From Tethya wilhelma (lineage: Eukaryota; Porifera; Demospongiae; Tethyida; Tethyidae): DNA of 64,000 nucleotides. Both the position numbers and the translations under genes were made by a program. A model generated the notes under the pieces. The model made no database searches, was not told where the DNA came from, and worked only from the letters and a program-made list of their open reading frames with translations. How positions within the stretch are numbered: the first letter of the stretch is position 1; each line of letters begins with the position of its first letter. Where the stretch lies: positions 124,001 through 188,000 of the forward strand of contig CAXIPT010000014.1 of NCBI GenBank assembly GCA_964030475.1, given 5' to 3'. Positions 21,429 to 32,964 of the stretch are shown piece by piece.

Positions 21429-21474
<46 letters not shown>

Positions 21475-21475
21475 N
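21427..21475. repeat. (CT)n tract ending in an assembly N
   Basis: About 48 bp of CT repeat, then N at 21475 and an abrupt switch to gypsy pol sequence. In the second copy the same (CT)n continues into unrelated sequence at 30206. The join is suspect. Confidence 0.9.
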
Positions 21476-23496
21476 GCCTAGCAAACCAGTTGGCATCAAG
21501 CAACAAGGATGTAGCAAATGCATTAGCACCCTTACGCCCACTCCTAAGCTCCCGCAACGACTTCCTATGGACACAGGTACATGATGAGGCATTTGCACGC
21601 GCCAAGAATCTTTTGACCACTGCCCCAACACTAGCATACTTCGACCCCACCAAGGAAACATGCCTGCACACCGATGTCAGCATGCTTGGATTAGGTTTCC
21701 TCCTCATGCAGAAACCAAAGGACAGTGAAGAGAATTGGAAAATCATCCAAGCAGGATCACGCTTCTTGACAGACGTCGAAAGCAGGTATGCAGTCATTGA
21801 GCTTGAATGCTTGGCAGTGGCCTGGGCTATCAAAAAGTGCCACATTTTCTTAGCAGGGATTGACAACTTCACAGTCGTCACAGACCACAACCCCCTCGTC
21901 CCAATACTCAATTCACATCGATTAGATGAGATTGAGAATCCTAGGCTGCAACGCCTCAGAACCAGAATCATGGCCTACAAATTCACCACACGCTGGTTGA
22001 AAGGCTCTCTAAATGAAGCAGCAGATGCACTCTCACGGTTCCCATACTCTGTTCCACAGGAAAATGATGAACTTGCCGAACAAGAAATAGAGGTCAACAA
22101 TGATCAGAATGGACACCCTGGGTGCCAAGCAATGTCACTATCCCAGATTCGAGCATCTACACTGCAAGAATCAGATCAAGAGAACCTCCACATGCACGAA
22201 CTTCGTCAGCATGCTGGACAAGACCTTGACTACAAAACACTTAAGGAGAAAATCCTCCAGGGCTTTCCTAACCAGAAGAAAGACATGCCACCCTCACTGC
22301 AGAAGTATTGGAGTGTCAAGGATCACTTGAGTGTGGATGATGGTCTGGTTGTCTATGGTTGCCGTCTTCTCATCCCATCCAGTTTGCGACCAACCATATG
22401 CTAAGCCGCCTCCATGAAGCTCACCAGGGGATCTCCCGCTCTCAGGCAAGAGCACGACTCACGATATACTGGCCTGGAATCGACGAAGACATTGCACATT
22501 TTGTACGTGGCTGTCAACACTGTCAAGATCACTTACCTTCACATGGCAAAGAGCCAATAGAGAACAAACCCATACCCAAGAGGCCATTCCAGCAAATCGC
22601 AGTAGACTTCGCATCCTATGGAGGACAGAACTTCCTAGTCATTGTTGACTGTAAGACCGACTGGCCTGACATCATAGAAGTTGGAAAGGATATGAAAGCT
22701 ACGAAGCTCTCCTCCTCCTTGCGTGACCACTTTTGTCGTACAGCAGTCCCAGACCTAATGTGGTCTGACGGCGGCCCCCAGTTTACTTCACAGCATTTGG
22801 CTGAATTCCTTCAAACATGCATGGGGAGTGTCTCACGTTATGTCTTCACCTCACTACCCACAAAGCAATGGCAAGGCAGAGTCTGCAGTAAAGTCAATGA
22901 AAAAGCTCATCTCGTCTGCATGGACTGGGCGTTCAGTGGATTGGAACAAACTATCTCGAGCGTTACTTCAGTACCGTAACACCCCCTGTCGGAAAGATGG
23001 GCTATCCCCAGCCCAGAAGCTATTTGGCCATCCGGTGCAAGACACATTACCGGCACATCGCCGCTCATTTTCACAAGAATGGCAAAAGTCCACCACTGAA
23101 TCTGAAAAACAAGCCCATGAAGTACAGGAGAACTCATCCACAGCTTACAACCAACATGCACACAAGCTTCAAGACCTAGCAGTTGGAAGCAACGTGGCCA
23201 TCCAACATCCAACCACCAAACTATGGGACACGTATGGTGTTGTCAAGGAAATCGGACCTCACAGAAAGTATTTCATCAAAACTCAGAGTGGTAGAGTTCT
23301 TGTCAGGAACAGGCGCTTCCTACGACGAAGATGGCCCGTTTCAATTGCAGCGCCACAGCCGAGTTCAACCTGTCAAACCACAAGTACTGTGGGTGCAACA
23401 CCAGTGACTCGTCATTCGACTCGCACTAAACACCGCCCTTCATACCTCATGGAAGATGGCAACTGGCTCTCTAGCTCCTCTGCACAACAGTCATAG
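21476..23496 (+). pseudogene. pol: Ty3/gypsy pol 3' part: RNase H and integrase, two frameshifts
   Basis: The frame is open from the N at 21475. It starts in the reverse transcriptase thumb (LASSNKDVANALAPLRPLL). RNase H follows, with LHTDVSMLGLGFLL, RYAVIELECLAVAWAIKK and TVVTDHNPL holding the catalytic Asp, Glu and Asp. Integrase follows, with the HHCC finger (HEAHQG...CQHCQD), then VDFAS, WSDGGPQF and PQSNGKAE, giving a D,D-35-E type core. A chromatin or DNA-binding tail ends at 23496. A 2-nt insertion at about 22395 ends the first frame at 22404, and a second shift near 22830 returns to it. The protease and most of the reverse transcriptase are missing left of the N. A polypurine tract and LTR follow directly. 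Same family as 1-571. Confidence 0.9.
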
Positions 23497-23511
23497 GAGC
23501 TGAAAGGGAGG

Positions 23512-23707
23512 TGTAAAGACATTAATAGACTAGAGTACCAGGAACTGACCTTTGAACCCCAAGCCACGTGTTTGTAGCTAGGACTATCTAGAACATTGTT
23601 GATTACATGTGATTGTGTTGGAGCTATAGATTGATTTGCTATTTGTAATAAAAAGTGTCGTTCATAATCAGAGGTAGCTGAACTGGCCTCTCGGTGGGGT
23701 TCATACA
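23512..23707 (+). repeat. 3' LTR of Ty3/gypsy element with polypurine tract
   Basis: A 196 bp LTR starts TGTAAAGACATTAATAG and ends CATACA, directly after the polypurine tract GAAAGGGAGG (23501-23510). It contains a poly(A)-signal-like AATAAAAAG near 23645. Compare the inverted 369-571. Confidence 0.85.
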
Positions 23708-26016
23708 TAGACGTTACATGTTAAATATCCTTTCAACTACTAGCTAGAGACTGATGAATTCATAACTTCATAATAATTGGCTTAGGCATCTATCAGTAGC
23801 AAAATGAAACACTAAAAATTAAGAATACTACACATAATAATATTATACTGTGATCAATATTTTAACATCATACGTACGGTAGTACGTATAGTAGGAATGG
23901 GCCGAATGTCCCATATGCGCAATACAAAATATTCATACTTATAAATTTCCAAGAAAAGAAAATTAAACCTTCAAACCTTCTTTTGAGACTCTCCCAGGTA
24001 GATTTCAAACTGTATACAATAGTAGAACTCCCAAACAGTCTCCAGGGCACCTCTAGAAGTCGCTCGGTTAGAAGCCATATGGGTGCAATTTTGTTCTCCT
24101 AACGTACTTACGTACTTACTTACGTACTTTCTGACTGAATTACTTGAAAACGATTTCAAGAAAAACGAAATAACTTGTCACCGTTTTGAACATAGGATAT
24201 TATTGTTTATTGTAGGTAGTATATTCCTTGATACTTGCTTGCTGCATAACTCGAGGGAGCAAAGAACTGGAAGGCTATGAAGAAGAATACAGTATATAAA
24301 TTTCTGCACTGTTACGACTCACGTGGTATCTGGTAAAGATCGTCGAAACATAAAGCTTGTGCCCGGCCACGTGGATGCGTGTAGCGCATGCGCATAATTT
24401 ATGAGTATATTGAGTATAGACTTCCAGCAACCAGTTTTGGCCAGATATAACCAGTTCGGTGTACCAGTTTGCAAGCAGTTTTGGTGACTTTTCTTGATGA
24501 TCCAAAAGTGTCTTTTGAACAGTCGTTCCGCCAATGGAACGCGCCCCAATTATTTTTCTTGAAGTGTGCTTGTTTCAGTGGTTCACTTGTCTCTGTACAA
24601 GAGCAATAACTTCAATCCGGTGATCATTTTGTGCACTAGACTCAGCTCCCAGACTTGGTGTCTACATGCCTAGATAGCTGCTGCACTGCAAACATAAATC
24701 ATTGAGTTGTTCTCACCATTTTTGTGAGTCAGTGCTAGCGTGCGTACAATTTTCATCACTCATGGTAAGTAAACAAGATTGCTCACAAAATCAGCTGGTA
24801 AAAAAAATATGGCACGCTAAATGCTCTTAGGTATAGCTCATATATGTTGTAAAAACATACCTGCAGTGTTGTGTCAAGTTCTTTTGGCTCCAATTGCTCT
24901 AAAAATCGAGTATGAGCTGCTTTTGTACCTCTACCTACTATCGTCTAAGTTAGCTGAATTTTAGTAGATAAATGACGTCATCGTGTAAATAAATTCACGT
25001 GATCTCTCCGTTGGCGGAATTGTTCCTCAGGCAGTCCGGATTTCCCAGCGAGCTCTTGTCCAGCATTGATCTACTGGCACAAGAGATAAGTTCAAATAGC
25101 TAACTTTTTCTTGTTTTAGCTAGGGTAGCAATCATTATTCGTAGAATTGTGTGTCTGTGAGTGTATTTTGTTCAGTGCCGTGTAACACTAGTAGTGTTTG
25201 TGTAGACTAACTGTACTTTTGCTGTGTCCGGGGCTTAGCGTATTTCTAGTAAGTGTTTAATTGTGTAACTGTGCCTTTGCTGTGTCTTGGTGTATTCCTA
25301 GTAGTGTTTGTGTATAACTGTACCTTTTCTGTGTCTTAGTGTATTCCTAGTAGTGTATGTGTAACTGTATTATATATCTATAGCTGGTTGTATTTATAGT
25401 TTTGTGTACGCATTTCACTGTATACCATAATCACGTACTAGCCACATGGCTAGAAATGTAGTGACATATGAATTATTGATGAGCCTACATGCATCAGGCA
25501 GCTGCTCAGTAGCTAAGTACTAAAAGTGATACTGAATGCATTTTAGTCTTCAGATTGCAAGCTAATAAGACATTCTAGAAAAATTTGCGCCCTAAATACT
25601 GTTAATTCAACCTTTTAAGTAACCTACAGCAAGCTTTTCAAGTCCAGGAGGCTGGCGGTTTCTCCGCCAAATGGCCAAATGTCGAGCATATCAAAAACGC
25701 GATCGCACAGTATTGCTTCTGTACTTTAGAACAGGAAGTACCTATATCTTTTTATCCAGCATTTCGATTTTTCACTAGTTATGCAATTTTGCGCCCTAAA
25801 TTATTAAACAGGAAGAGTTGAACTTATGACTTCCTCAATCAATGGACCTTGAACTCTGGCACTCGCTCCGCCAAACGGAGCTAAAGTTAGTGAAGTTTTG
25901 CTTGCTCTGCCATTGTTACAATACAAAATTTTGCATATTAATGAGATGCAAATTAGGCTTGTACTTTTTATGTAGCACAGCTGCATGTCACTGTTAGTAT
26001 ACTACAATTTCTAGCC
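23708..26016. other. Gene-free stretch before the Helitron
   Basis: Contains TACG-rich words at 23870-23900 and 24100-24130 (ACGTACTTACGTACTTACTTACG). Short CCGCCAA/TTGGCGG inverted words lie at 24520, 25010, 25670 and 25865. A tandem repeat lies at 25185-25370. No exon is supported. Confidence 0.45.
25185..25370. repeat. Imperfect tandem repeat, about 55-65 bp units
   Basis: Three units share CTAGTAGTGTTTGTGTA, AACTGTACTTTTGCTGTGTC and GTATT in the same order. Non-coding. It may be part of the flank of the Helitron. Confidence 0.7.
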
Positions 26017-28116
26017 ATGATGCCTTCAAAAAAATATCAACAACGATACAAACGAAAACAGTATTATCTAGCTAACAAAGAAAAGGCTTTGACTGCACAA
26101 AGGGAGTACTATTGTGACAATATTGAAAAAGAAAAGGCTCGAAGCATTGAAAACTATGTGACAGCTAAACATGAAAAGCCAGAAAAAACTAAATATGCTT
26201 CACAACGTTCATCACACAAAAATTATTTCAAAGATTTACCGCAGAATCGCCAGTCTTCTAGAATAAATTCTCAAAAGTTTTATGAGGCAAACAAAGATGC
26301 TTGTAGAGAGGCCTCAAAACTTAAAATGAAAAGCTTGTACAATCAGAACAGGCAATATTGTAGACAGGCAGCTAGCATAAGAAAGAAAAGTATGTATGAA
26401 AGAAACAAACTTGCATGCAGACAGGCAGCTAGCATTAGAATGAAAAATATGTATGAGAGAAACAAGCCAGCATGCAGACAGGCAGCTAGTATTAAAATGA
26501 AAAATATGTATGAGAGAAACAATTAAGCCAGCATGCAGACAGGCAGCTAGCATAAGGAAGAAAAATATGTATGAGAGAAACAAGCCGGCATGCAGAATGA
26601 CAGCTAGCATTAGAATGAAAAATATGTATGAGAGAAACAAGCCGGCATGCAGAATGGCAGCTAGCATAAGAAAGAAAAATATGTATGAGCAAAATAAGCA
26701 AGCATGCCGTATGGCCTCCAGGATTAGACAGAGAAAGTGGTATGCTAATGCTAGGCCAACAATAATGGCCAGAATGTATTATCAAAGAAATTTAGCAGCA
26801 TATCATTCGTGCTCAGCGCAGAAATAGGTATGCTCTTTATGAACTGCGTGGTGTGAGCAGAGAAGCAATTCTGAAAAACCTTCAGGTCAATCTGCTGTCA
26901 TATAGTGCCGAGCTCATCAACTCCCTTAGAGAAGTGCAGGGTTCATTGTGTCAGAAACTGTCCCCCAAATTGTTAGCCAAAACCGTTTGCAAGATTGCAG
27001 CCTCTAAATTACTAGCAAAGGCATTTCAGACTCGCCGTGCTCAAGCTGGTAGTTTACTGGGTGCTTGTAGGCGTATTGCTGCCTATACATTCAATGATAG
27101 GGATGACTTGGGTGAGGGCGTGCATCATAGTTCTACTGAACCATATTACTATGATGCAGCCTATCAAAAACCTGTAAAGAGAAAGTGCATTCCAATCACT
27201 AGAGATGGTGTGTGCATTGTAGCAGAAAAGACTTTGTGTCCCCTAGAGAAAAAGAAACCCAAGCCCAACCCCGATTCACCTTGTCTACACTGGAAGTGCA
27301 CACAAGAGTGCAAGCCTCTGAGTGACGATGAGCTCAAGAGCATTGTGTCACTCAGAGAAATCTTTGCTAATCCTGTAAATGAGATCAGACATAAGTTAGA
27401 CAACCTTGACAGTGAATGTCCATATCACCATGGGCATTATACCACTGGGTTAAACCCGGACAAAGGTATCCCCAGTACCACTCCAAAGATTGGTCACCCA
27501 TTAGTATGCCATGGTGATGATAGTGAGTGTACCAGTAAACTCCGTATTTTGAGAAGTGGTTCTGTGCATTACCCTCTCCTACATCAAATGTTAAAGGAGG
27601 TATATAGTGCAATCAGAAGCCATTTGCTAATTAAAGAGCTAGACATGGCATTACGTAATGCTAATGTAGGCAAACTTGTTGAGCTTACCCATAGCACTAG
27701 CCTCCACAAGCTTCTTACCTCAAAAACAAATGAGACTGATGATGGCTACATCCAGAGTGTGTCAGAGATCGCTCCAAAGTACAGACAGACTGACATTGAA
27801 ACCCCACTCTTTCTTGAACATGCTGCTGTTATTACCAAGTTTGAGAAGGAGCGTGAAGACTATGCTGATATCCCCTGCATAAGCTGTGAGCGCTTATGTC
27901 AGAGGAAAAATGTTAGTAAGGTCGGTCTCTCTGATAGCAAGTTGTGTAGTGATGTGTGGCATAGGTTGAAGGATTTTATTGTTGACAGGAATCCAAATGC
28001 TCTAAACGAGCAAAATTACCTGTGTACTTATTCCAAGCCCAACATACAGAAGAATGTGTTGCCCAATCGCTGTGTTTTGAATGGTTTAGAGACAGCCCCT
28101 CTCCCACCAGAATTGC
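26017..28116 (+). pseudogene. Helitron-type protein, N-terminal part, two frameshifts, cut by N
   Basis: ATG at 26017 opens a basic N-terminus. Tandem 19-20-residue units of the type ACRQAASIRMKNMYERNKP follow at about 26340-26700, at least seven units. A 4-nt insertion at about 26521 and a second shift near 26785 move the frame through all three phases. The downstream 454-codon frame has zinc-like pairs (CPYHHGHY, CISCERLCQRKN) and then YLCTYSKPNIQKNVLPNRC and VLNGLETAPLPPEL, the conserved block before the Rep domain in Helitron proteins (DUF6570-like). Repeats of this kind occur in cnidarian and sponge Helitrons as far as I recall. The Rep nuclease and helicase should follow but the sequence stops at N 28117. 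Not active as read, although the shifts could be sequencing errors. Confidence 0.7.
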
Positions 28117-28117
28117 N

Positions 28118-28205
28118 GGTTTCCGGTAGCACAAAATTTCCGGGCGCACTTTGCGCGCAATATTTTTATGGCTCCCTCTTTTCTAAAATCCTGGCTACAC
28201 CACTG
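28118..28205. mobile_element. Truncated right end of a CAGTGG-family element
   Basis: Matches 19374-19461 and ends ATCCTGGCTACACCACTG. The left part is missing at the N of 28117. Confidence 0.75.
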
Positions 28206-28525
28206 GAGAGAGTCTAGTTTCCACAAACTTGCAGTAAGTCGCCATTTTGTACGAAGAATAGTGGTAGCAATACCGTTCAAAATGGCAAAAGTTTGTCAAC
28301 TTTCTTTTTCTCCAGGGTAGTAATATTAATGCTAACAGCACAGAGCACAGTCTCTCTCTTTAGTTTCTTCGACACAACTGTTGATTCACGAGTGAAAAGA
28401 CAGCTTCCCAAGCGTTAAAAATGGATCAAAGCGCAAGCGTGGGCGATTTTGACCGCAACGCCCTAACCACGTCCTTGCAACCACGACGTGCACGTGATTA
28501 AAATCTTACAGGCTCTCTCCCCAGA

Positions 28526-28672
28526 GGAGGTACGACATAAGTGCGCCTTTGCTGAGCTGGCAAATGGAGTGCACGTGATCATCTCTCATTGGAAAGTATT
28601 GCAGTCACATGATTGGAATGTAATTAACAGACTTGCCAGCTCAGCAAAGGCGCACTCGTGTTGTACCTCCTC
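28526..28672. mobile_element. MITE family E, copy 2
   Basis: Same as 19783-19928 within duplicated segment A, with one changed base in the left arm (AAGTGCGCC for AAGTGTGCC). Confidence 0.8.
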
Positions 28673-28833
28673 TGCTCTCTCCCTAGCTCCCTTTGCACGC
28701 GGATGATAATTCGCGTACAGAAAAAATTAGCGGGAGAGAGCCTGGTTCAAGGCTACAAAAGACTTGCGATGGAGAGTTATATGATGTTGTAGAGGTTCAT
28801 TGCTACGTCTGATGATGTTAGAAAAGAGGAAAT

Positions 28834-29030
28834 ATGACCAATGGAGTGGCGGCACATGCATGGACTGAACAACACAGAGTTGAATGGGATGGTGCCAAAG
28901 TGGTAGTACAGGAAGAACATTTATGGAGGAGAAGGGTCCTTGAAGCCATCCACATCAAAGCAGCCACTGAGACTGGACTGTGGATTGAAACTAAATCAGG
29001 TCTGGGCTCCACTGCTGAACCACTGACACA
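28834..29030 (+). pseudogene. Penelope-like GIY-YIG end, copy 2, frameshifted
   Basis: Same fragment as 20090-20290, but missing 8 nt after ...KAATET, so the terminal LDCGLKLN block is out of frame. Confidence 0.6.
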
Positions 29031-29169
29031 ACTCAGTCTCTTCAATATTTCTTTCTTTTTTTATCTCATTGCATTCTTATTATTAGAACTGCATTACGTA
29101 ATCAGTTTATACTTATTGGTTGTGCATTCAGTTTTTGTCAGTATAACCAACTGAAGAAAATCTTTGAGA

Positions 29170-30066
29170 TCGAAACGTATTGGTATTATTAATGTTGATC
29201 CTGCTATGACAAGTTCACTAACTTTTCTAACGAGAGTTACAGAACAAATCTGTCAAAATGATTTCTAAAAGCTTGTATATCAGTGAGAGCAGCATTGAAA
29301 GATATATACAGCAATTCAATCGAACTGGGGATGTTGGACCAAAAAATCAGCGCCACGGACCTTTGCCTGCTATGAGTGAATTTGAAGAAGTCACGCTTCT
29401 TCAAACATTATTGAAAACCCCTGATTTGTATCTGCGTGAAGTACAAGAAGAGCTATATTATGACATCACAGGTTCACTCTATGATTGCGCTACTATATGT
29501 CGAGCTGTCAAGAGGTTGGGTTTGTCAAGAAAGAAAATGCGCCGTGTAGCATTACAGCGATGTGAAGTCAAGCAAGCAGGATGTATTTCTGAGGTCTTAG
29601 ATTTTGAGTATGTTAGTATTTGTCGATGAAATTGTCGAAATTCAGTTCGGAAGTATGGTTACAACCTACATGGAATGACCCCTGTGACACACCAGCTTTG
29701 TGTATATGGTAACAGAATGTCAGCAATAGGTATTCTTATGTCACGTGGAATTGAGGATAGTTACATAGTGGAGGGTAATGTGAATGCCGACAAATTTTTA
29801 CAGTTTGTATAGCGATGTTTGCTGCCAATTTTACTCCCATTCGATGGAGATAATCCTTGGTAGTAGTCCTTGATAATGCTTCCATTCATCATGTTGAAGC
29901 AGTAACCCGTTTAATTTCTGCTTTTGGAGCTTTGGTTCGATTTTTACCACAGTATTCACTGGACTTAAATCCAATTGAAGAAGCATTTAGCAAAGTTAAG
30001 GCATACTTACGAGAAAATGAAAAGGCATACCAATGCCCATCTACACCAAGAATCATCCTAGCCTGA
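29170..30066 (+). pseudogene. IS630/Tc1-type DD34E transposase, broken (copy 2)
   Basis: Copy of 20428-21342. A 5-nt deletion just before the first catalytic Asp ends the upstream frame early (stop near 29629). The middle region keeps a G lost in copy 1, so each copy carries private lesions on top of the shared ones. The last frame (29857-30066) is unchanged. Confidence 0.8.
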
Positions 30067-30152
30067 TACATTAATTTTACTAAAGTTACCTCACAAGACT
30101 CCATCCACTATATGGAGCATGCTGGTTACTGTTAACGTACTTACACTTGTAA

Positions 30153-30205
<53 letters not shown>
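30153..30205. repeat. (CT)n microsatellite
   Basis: Uninterrupted CT repeat turning into TTTCTCTCACTCACTC. It is the intact counterpart of the tract broken by the N at 21475. Confidence 0.9.
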
Positions 30206-30635
30206 ACTCACTCTTTTTCTGTGTGTGTATGTGCACATGTCTCAAACCATGTGGTACCATGTACCACAGCCACTATCATACAGTTACTATTATTATGCTC
30301 CTATAAAAATAATATCTACTAGTGGCATGCAAGCATGGAGTGGGGCGAGCACGAGCAAGCCCATGCGCATAGAGTTTTGCATGTGGGAATAGACTCGTTG
30401 CAGGCTCTCCCCTATATACTCACTGTGAAAGGGGAGCCTAGTAGGTTATGTGGGAACGAGGCTAGTGCATATTGTTTGTTATAGCACTGGTGAAAGAGTA
30501 TGGCATAATTATACAAGAGACACTTGACTTGGCTGAATTGGTTGTTGACAGAATACTTGTTGATTTCTTTGATCATGAGTCTGCAGTTATTCTCATTACT
30601 GCTCAGGCAGGACTCCATTGATTCTCTCTTGCCAG

Positions 30636-31280
30636 TTAACAGTTACTCTCCTGGCCACCTACGCCCGGGGTTTCAGCATCATGCATGCGTTGAATCTTAG
30701 CAGCTAGCTGTTGTATCAGTTCCGAGTTATCAGTCGGCAGTTCAATAGCTTCTTGGACTCTGAGCTCAGGGTTTTGCAGTTTAGAGCCTCTCACTGGTGG
30801 CTGCTCTAGCTTCTGCTCTTGTTATCCAGTAGTATTGACATCCATCCATACACCCAACATTACTGCAGTAGTTTCAAGCTGTGAAACTATTCAGTTTGCT
30901 TGCTGGTTTTATACATGGCCAAGATTTCTGCTTTTTGTTGTTCATACTCGACAGTTGGTGGTGAGGCTTGAGGTGGTGAGCTTGAAGGTGATGATTATTG
31001 TGATAATGATGGTAAATCAGGTAGTACATTAAGAGGATCAGACTTGGTACTTTTTGCTGTGAGTGTGATTACTTGTACTTCATTCATAGAGTAAGACTTA
31101 CAGATAGATGGAATTTCTTCTTTGTGTAACTTCCTGGCAGCTGCTGGTTCCAACAAAAAGTTTGTGTTGTAGCATATTGAAGCATTGCTGTGGTCCAGTT
31201 GATCTAGAAGATGTTTACGTAGATCTTGTGATCTATATAATAAGTCGTTTAGTAAGATTCTTTTGTAAACAAGTAAAAAA
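30636..31280 (-). pseudogene. Unrecognised protein-coding relic
   Basis: On the minus strand a frame from about 31280 reads LLNDLLYRSQDLRKHLLDQL, then EPAAARKLHKEEIPSICKSY, then SDPLNVLPDLPSLSQ and a TAA near 30995. The same frame continues with SSPSSSPPQASPPTVEYEQQ and KAEILAMYKTSKQTE to a second stop. A further block in another frame reads QEQKLEQPPVRGSKLQNPEL, then VQEAIELPTDNSELIQQLAA, and ends at TAA 30636-30638. Composition (charged, Pro/Ser linker, Gln-rich) looks coding. I do not recognise a family. Its 5' side is cut by a family D MITE at 31283. It could be a Gag-like or transposon ORF1 protein or a dead host gene. Confidence 0.45.
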
Positions 31281-31282
31281 AA

Positions 31283-31620
31283 AAACATTGGAAATGTATT
31301 GAGACATAGGAAAGGTCAAATTGTAAAAAGAAAGCAAACAAAATGGAATGGCTGTTTGAGTGTGTGCAGTATTCTTCCTGTGTGGGCTGCATGTAGTACT
31401 CTCTTTCCATGTTGAGTCCCTCATGTTGCCCATAAGAATAATTCTTTACACACTCAAACAGCCATTCCATCTTGTTTTTATGATTTGGCCTCCATTCCTA
31501 TGTCTCAATACATTTTCAATGTTTTTTTTTTCACTTGTTTGTTCTCATTTTTTCATAATTCTACAAATCACATTTGAGTTTGCGTGTATATGGTAGTTAC
31601 TTGTACACTATCAGCATGGA
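31283..31620. mobile_element. MITE family D, copy 3
   Basis: The left arm has CATTGGAAATGTATTGAGAC and the right arm GTCTCAATACATTTTCAATG. The inner arms are CAAACAAAATGGAATGGC and GCCATTCCATCTTG. The tail TTTTTTCATAATTCTAC and ACACTATCAGCATGG matches 17105-17200 inverted. Confidence 0.75.
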
Positions 31621-31643
31621 AATTATAGCTTATGTATCAGTAT

Positions 31644-31801
31644 CAAGGGGCACTCCGTGTATGGTTCCGTTTATGACCGGGATCAAGAGTCTAGATCCAC
31701 TAAAAGTCGCCTTGATCGCTTATTTACAGTAAAAATGGTCCTTGATCCTTTGATCGAAGTCAAACCTAGCGCTTGATCAGTGAACTTTGACCCTCAGGCA
31801 A
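31644..31801 (+). mobile_element. 5' fragment of the CAAGGGG element
   Basis: Matches the first 170 bp of 48255-48816: TCCGTGTATGGTTCCGTTT, GACCGGGATCAAGAGTCT and GAACTTTGACCCTCAGGC. The right end is missing and the left end has an internal deletion. Confidence 0.75.
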
Positions 31802-31861
31802 TTTATCTACTAAGCTCAATGACATTGTAGACACAGGAACGAACTCGCTCAATCTAACAAC

Positions 31862-31945
31862 CATTCCTATCTTGTTTGCTCACTTTTTTACGATTTGGCC
31901 ATTCCTATGTTTGCATTACATTTCTAATGTTTTTTGTACTTGTCT
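31862..31945. mobile_element. Fragment of MITE family D
   Basis: Right-arm piece only: ACCATTCCTATCTTGTTTGC ... TACGATTTGGCCATTCCTATG. Confidence 0.6.
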
Positions 31946-31949
31946 AGAC

Positions 31950-32338
31950 TTGAAATACAGTTGGACTGGATGTGCTTCAGATGACAGAACTCTGGCTCTC
32001 AGCCTCTGGATGTGATGTGCTTGGCTCAGGTGGCTTAGCTGCTTGCACAGGTAACTAAGTAACTTAATTGATTGCAAGCTAAAATTCTGAGCTTACAAGT
32101 TAGTTGTGTCAGTGTGTTTACCAGTGAACTTCCACTCAGTGTCACATATGTTTCAGCTAAGCTGCATGGTCACCAAGTAGTACTGTACTGATATTACATG
32201 ATTCAGGTAGTGGCTAAGCCCATAGGTTTGCTCAATAGCATCTGACAACAGCATCATAGCATTGCTCATCTCTGTCTGCCAGTGATTTATCAGTGCTGCC
32301 TCATCACAAGTTGCAAGTGACAGAGTGTGCGGCCTTTG
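31950..32338 (+). repeat. Dispersed repeat family F, copy 1
   Basis: Shares a collinear run with 36612-37080 and, inverted, 60960-61370. Landmarks are GGACTGGATGTGCTTCAGAT, TTGATTGCAAGCTAAAATTC, AGTTAGTTGTGTCAGTGTG and CATAGGTTTGCTCAATAGC. It contains a candidate splice donor CACAGGTAACT. Confidence 0.75.
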
Positions 32339-32964
32339 TTAGCTTTAGATATAAGAACAACTAAACACAGTTGATTACGAGCCATTAATTGCAGAACGTT
32401 AGCCAGGTCACGTGATCGCTCAAACTTCAGCATTTTTGCTAAGTGGGAGACTGTTTTTTCCAAGAATGTAAGCTAGGCCTTCCTGTGACTACTGAGCTCC
32501 ACAATACCAGATTTACTGACCTATAAGAAGACTATCTCGTGCTGAAAGTGTGAAATTCAGTTCAATGGTAAGTGCAGTGTATGATTATAGCTAAATTGAT
32601 CTAGTATTATAATAACTTGTCTAATTTATGAGAGCAGCTGTAGCTACAGCTTATAATATAACATGCACAATGATCAGAAGTGTATAGCATTCCACATGCA
32701 GCTAGTAGCTAGCTATTCTCTAAACCCCCTGCATGCTGTACACTGAGCCTCAGGCTGGCTAGTTATGGTAACATGACAAAGGAGGAGGATCTAGCTTCAT
32801 TGGAACTGTGTTGTAGATATGTTTTTTGCTACCACATAGCCTAGATAATTGCTATAAATGTTATTTAATCATACTGCTAATTATTTTGTCGTCCATGTCG
32901 AGTACTTTGTAACAGTATCTAAGTGAGAGATGCATACCGGCAACTTGGCTTTGCAATGCTGGTG

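Larger units (their letters stand above)
19374..21474 (+). repeat. Duplicated segment A, copy 1
   Basis: About 2.1 kb nearly identical to 28118-30200, in the same orientation. It ends in a (CT)n tract at the N of 21475, while copy 2 begins right after the N of 28117. Differences are a few substitutions and small indels. The copy carries part of a CAGTGG element, a family E MITE, a Penelope-like fragment and a DD34E relic. Confidence 0.9.
28118..30200 (+). repeat. Duplicated segment A, copy 2
   Basis: Near-identical to 19374-21474. Distinguishing changes include an 8-nt deletion near 28975 and a 5-nt deletion near 29608 (a CACTA present in copy 1). One extra G is present near 29775. Starts inside a CAGTGG element, so its left boundary is set by the N and not by biology. 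Confidence 0.9.

Noticed and set aside
26314..26785. Minus-strand repetitive hydrophobic frames
   Set aside because: Antisense of the Helitron N-terminal repeats.
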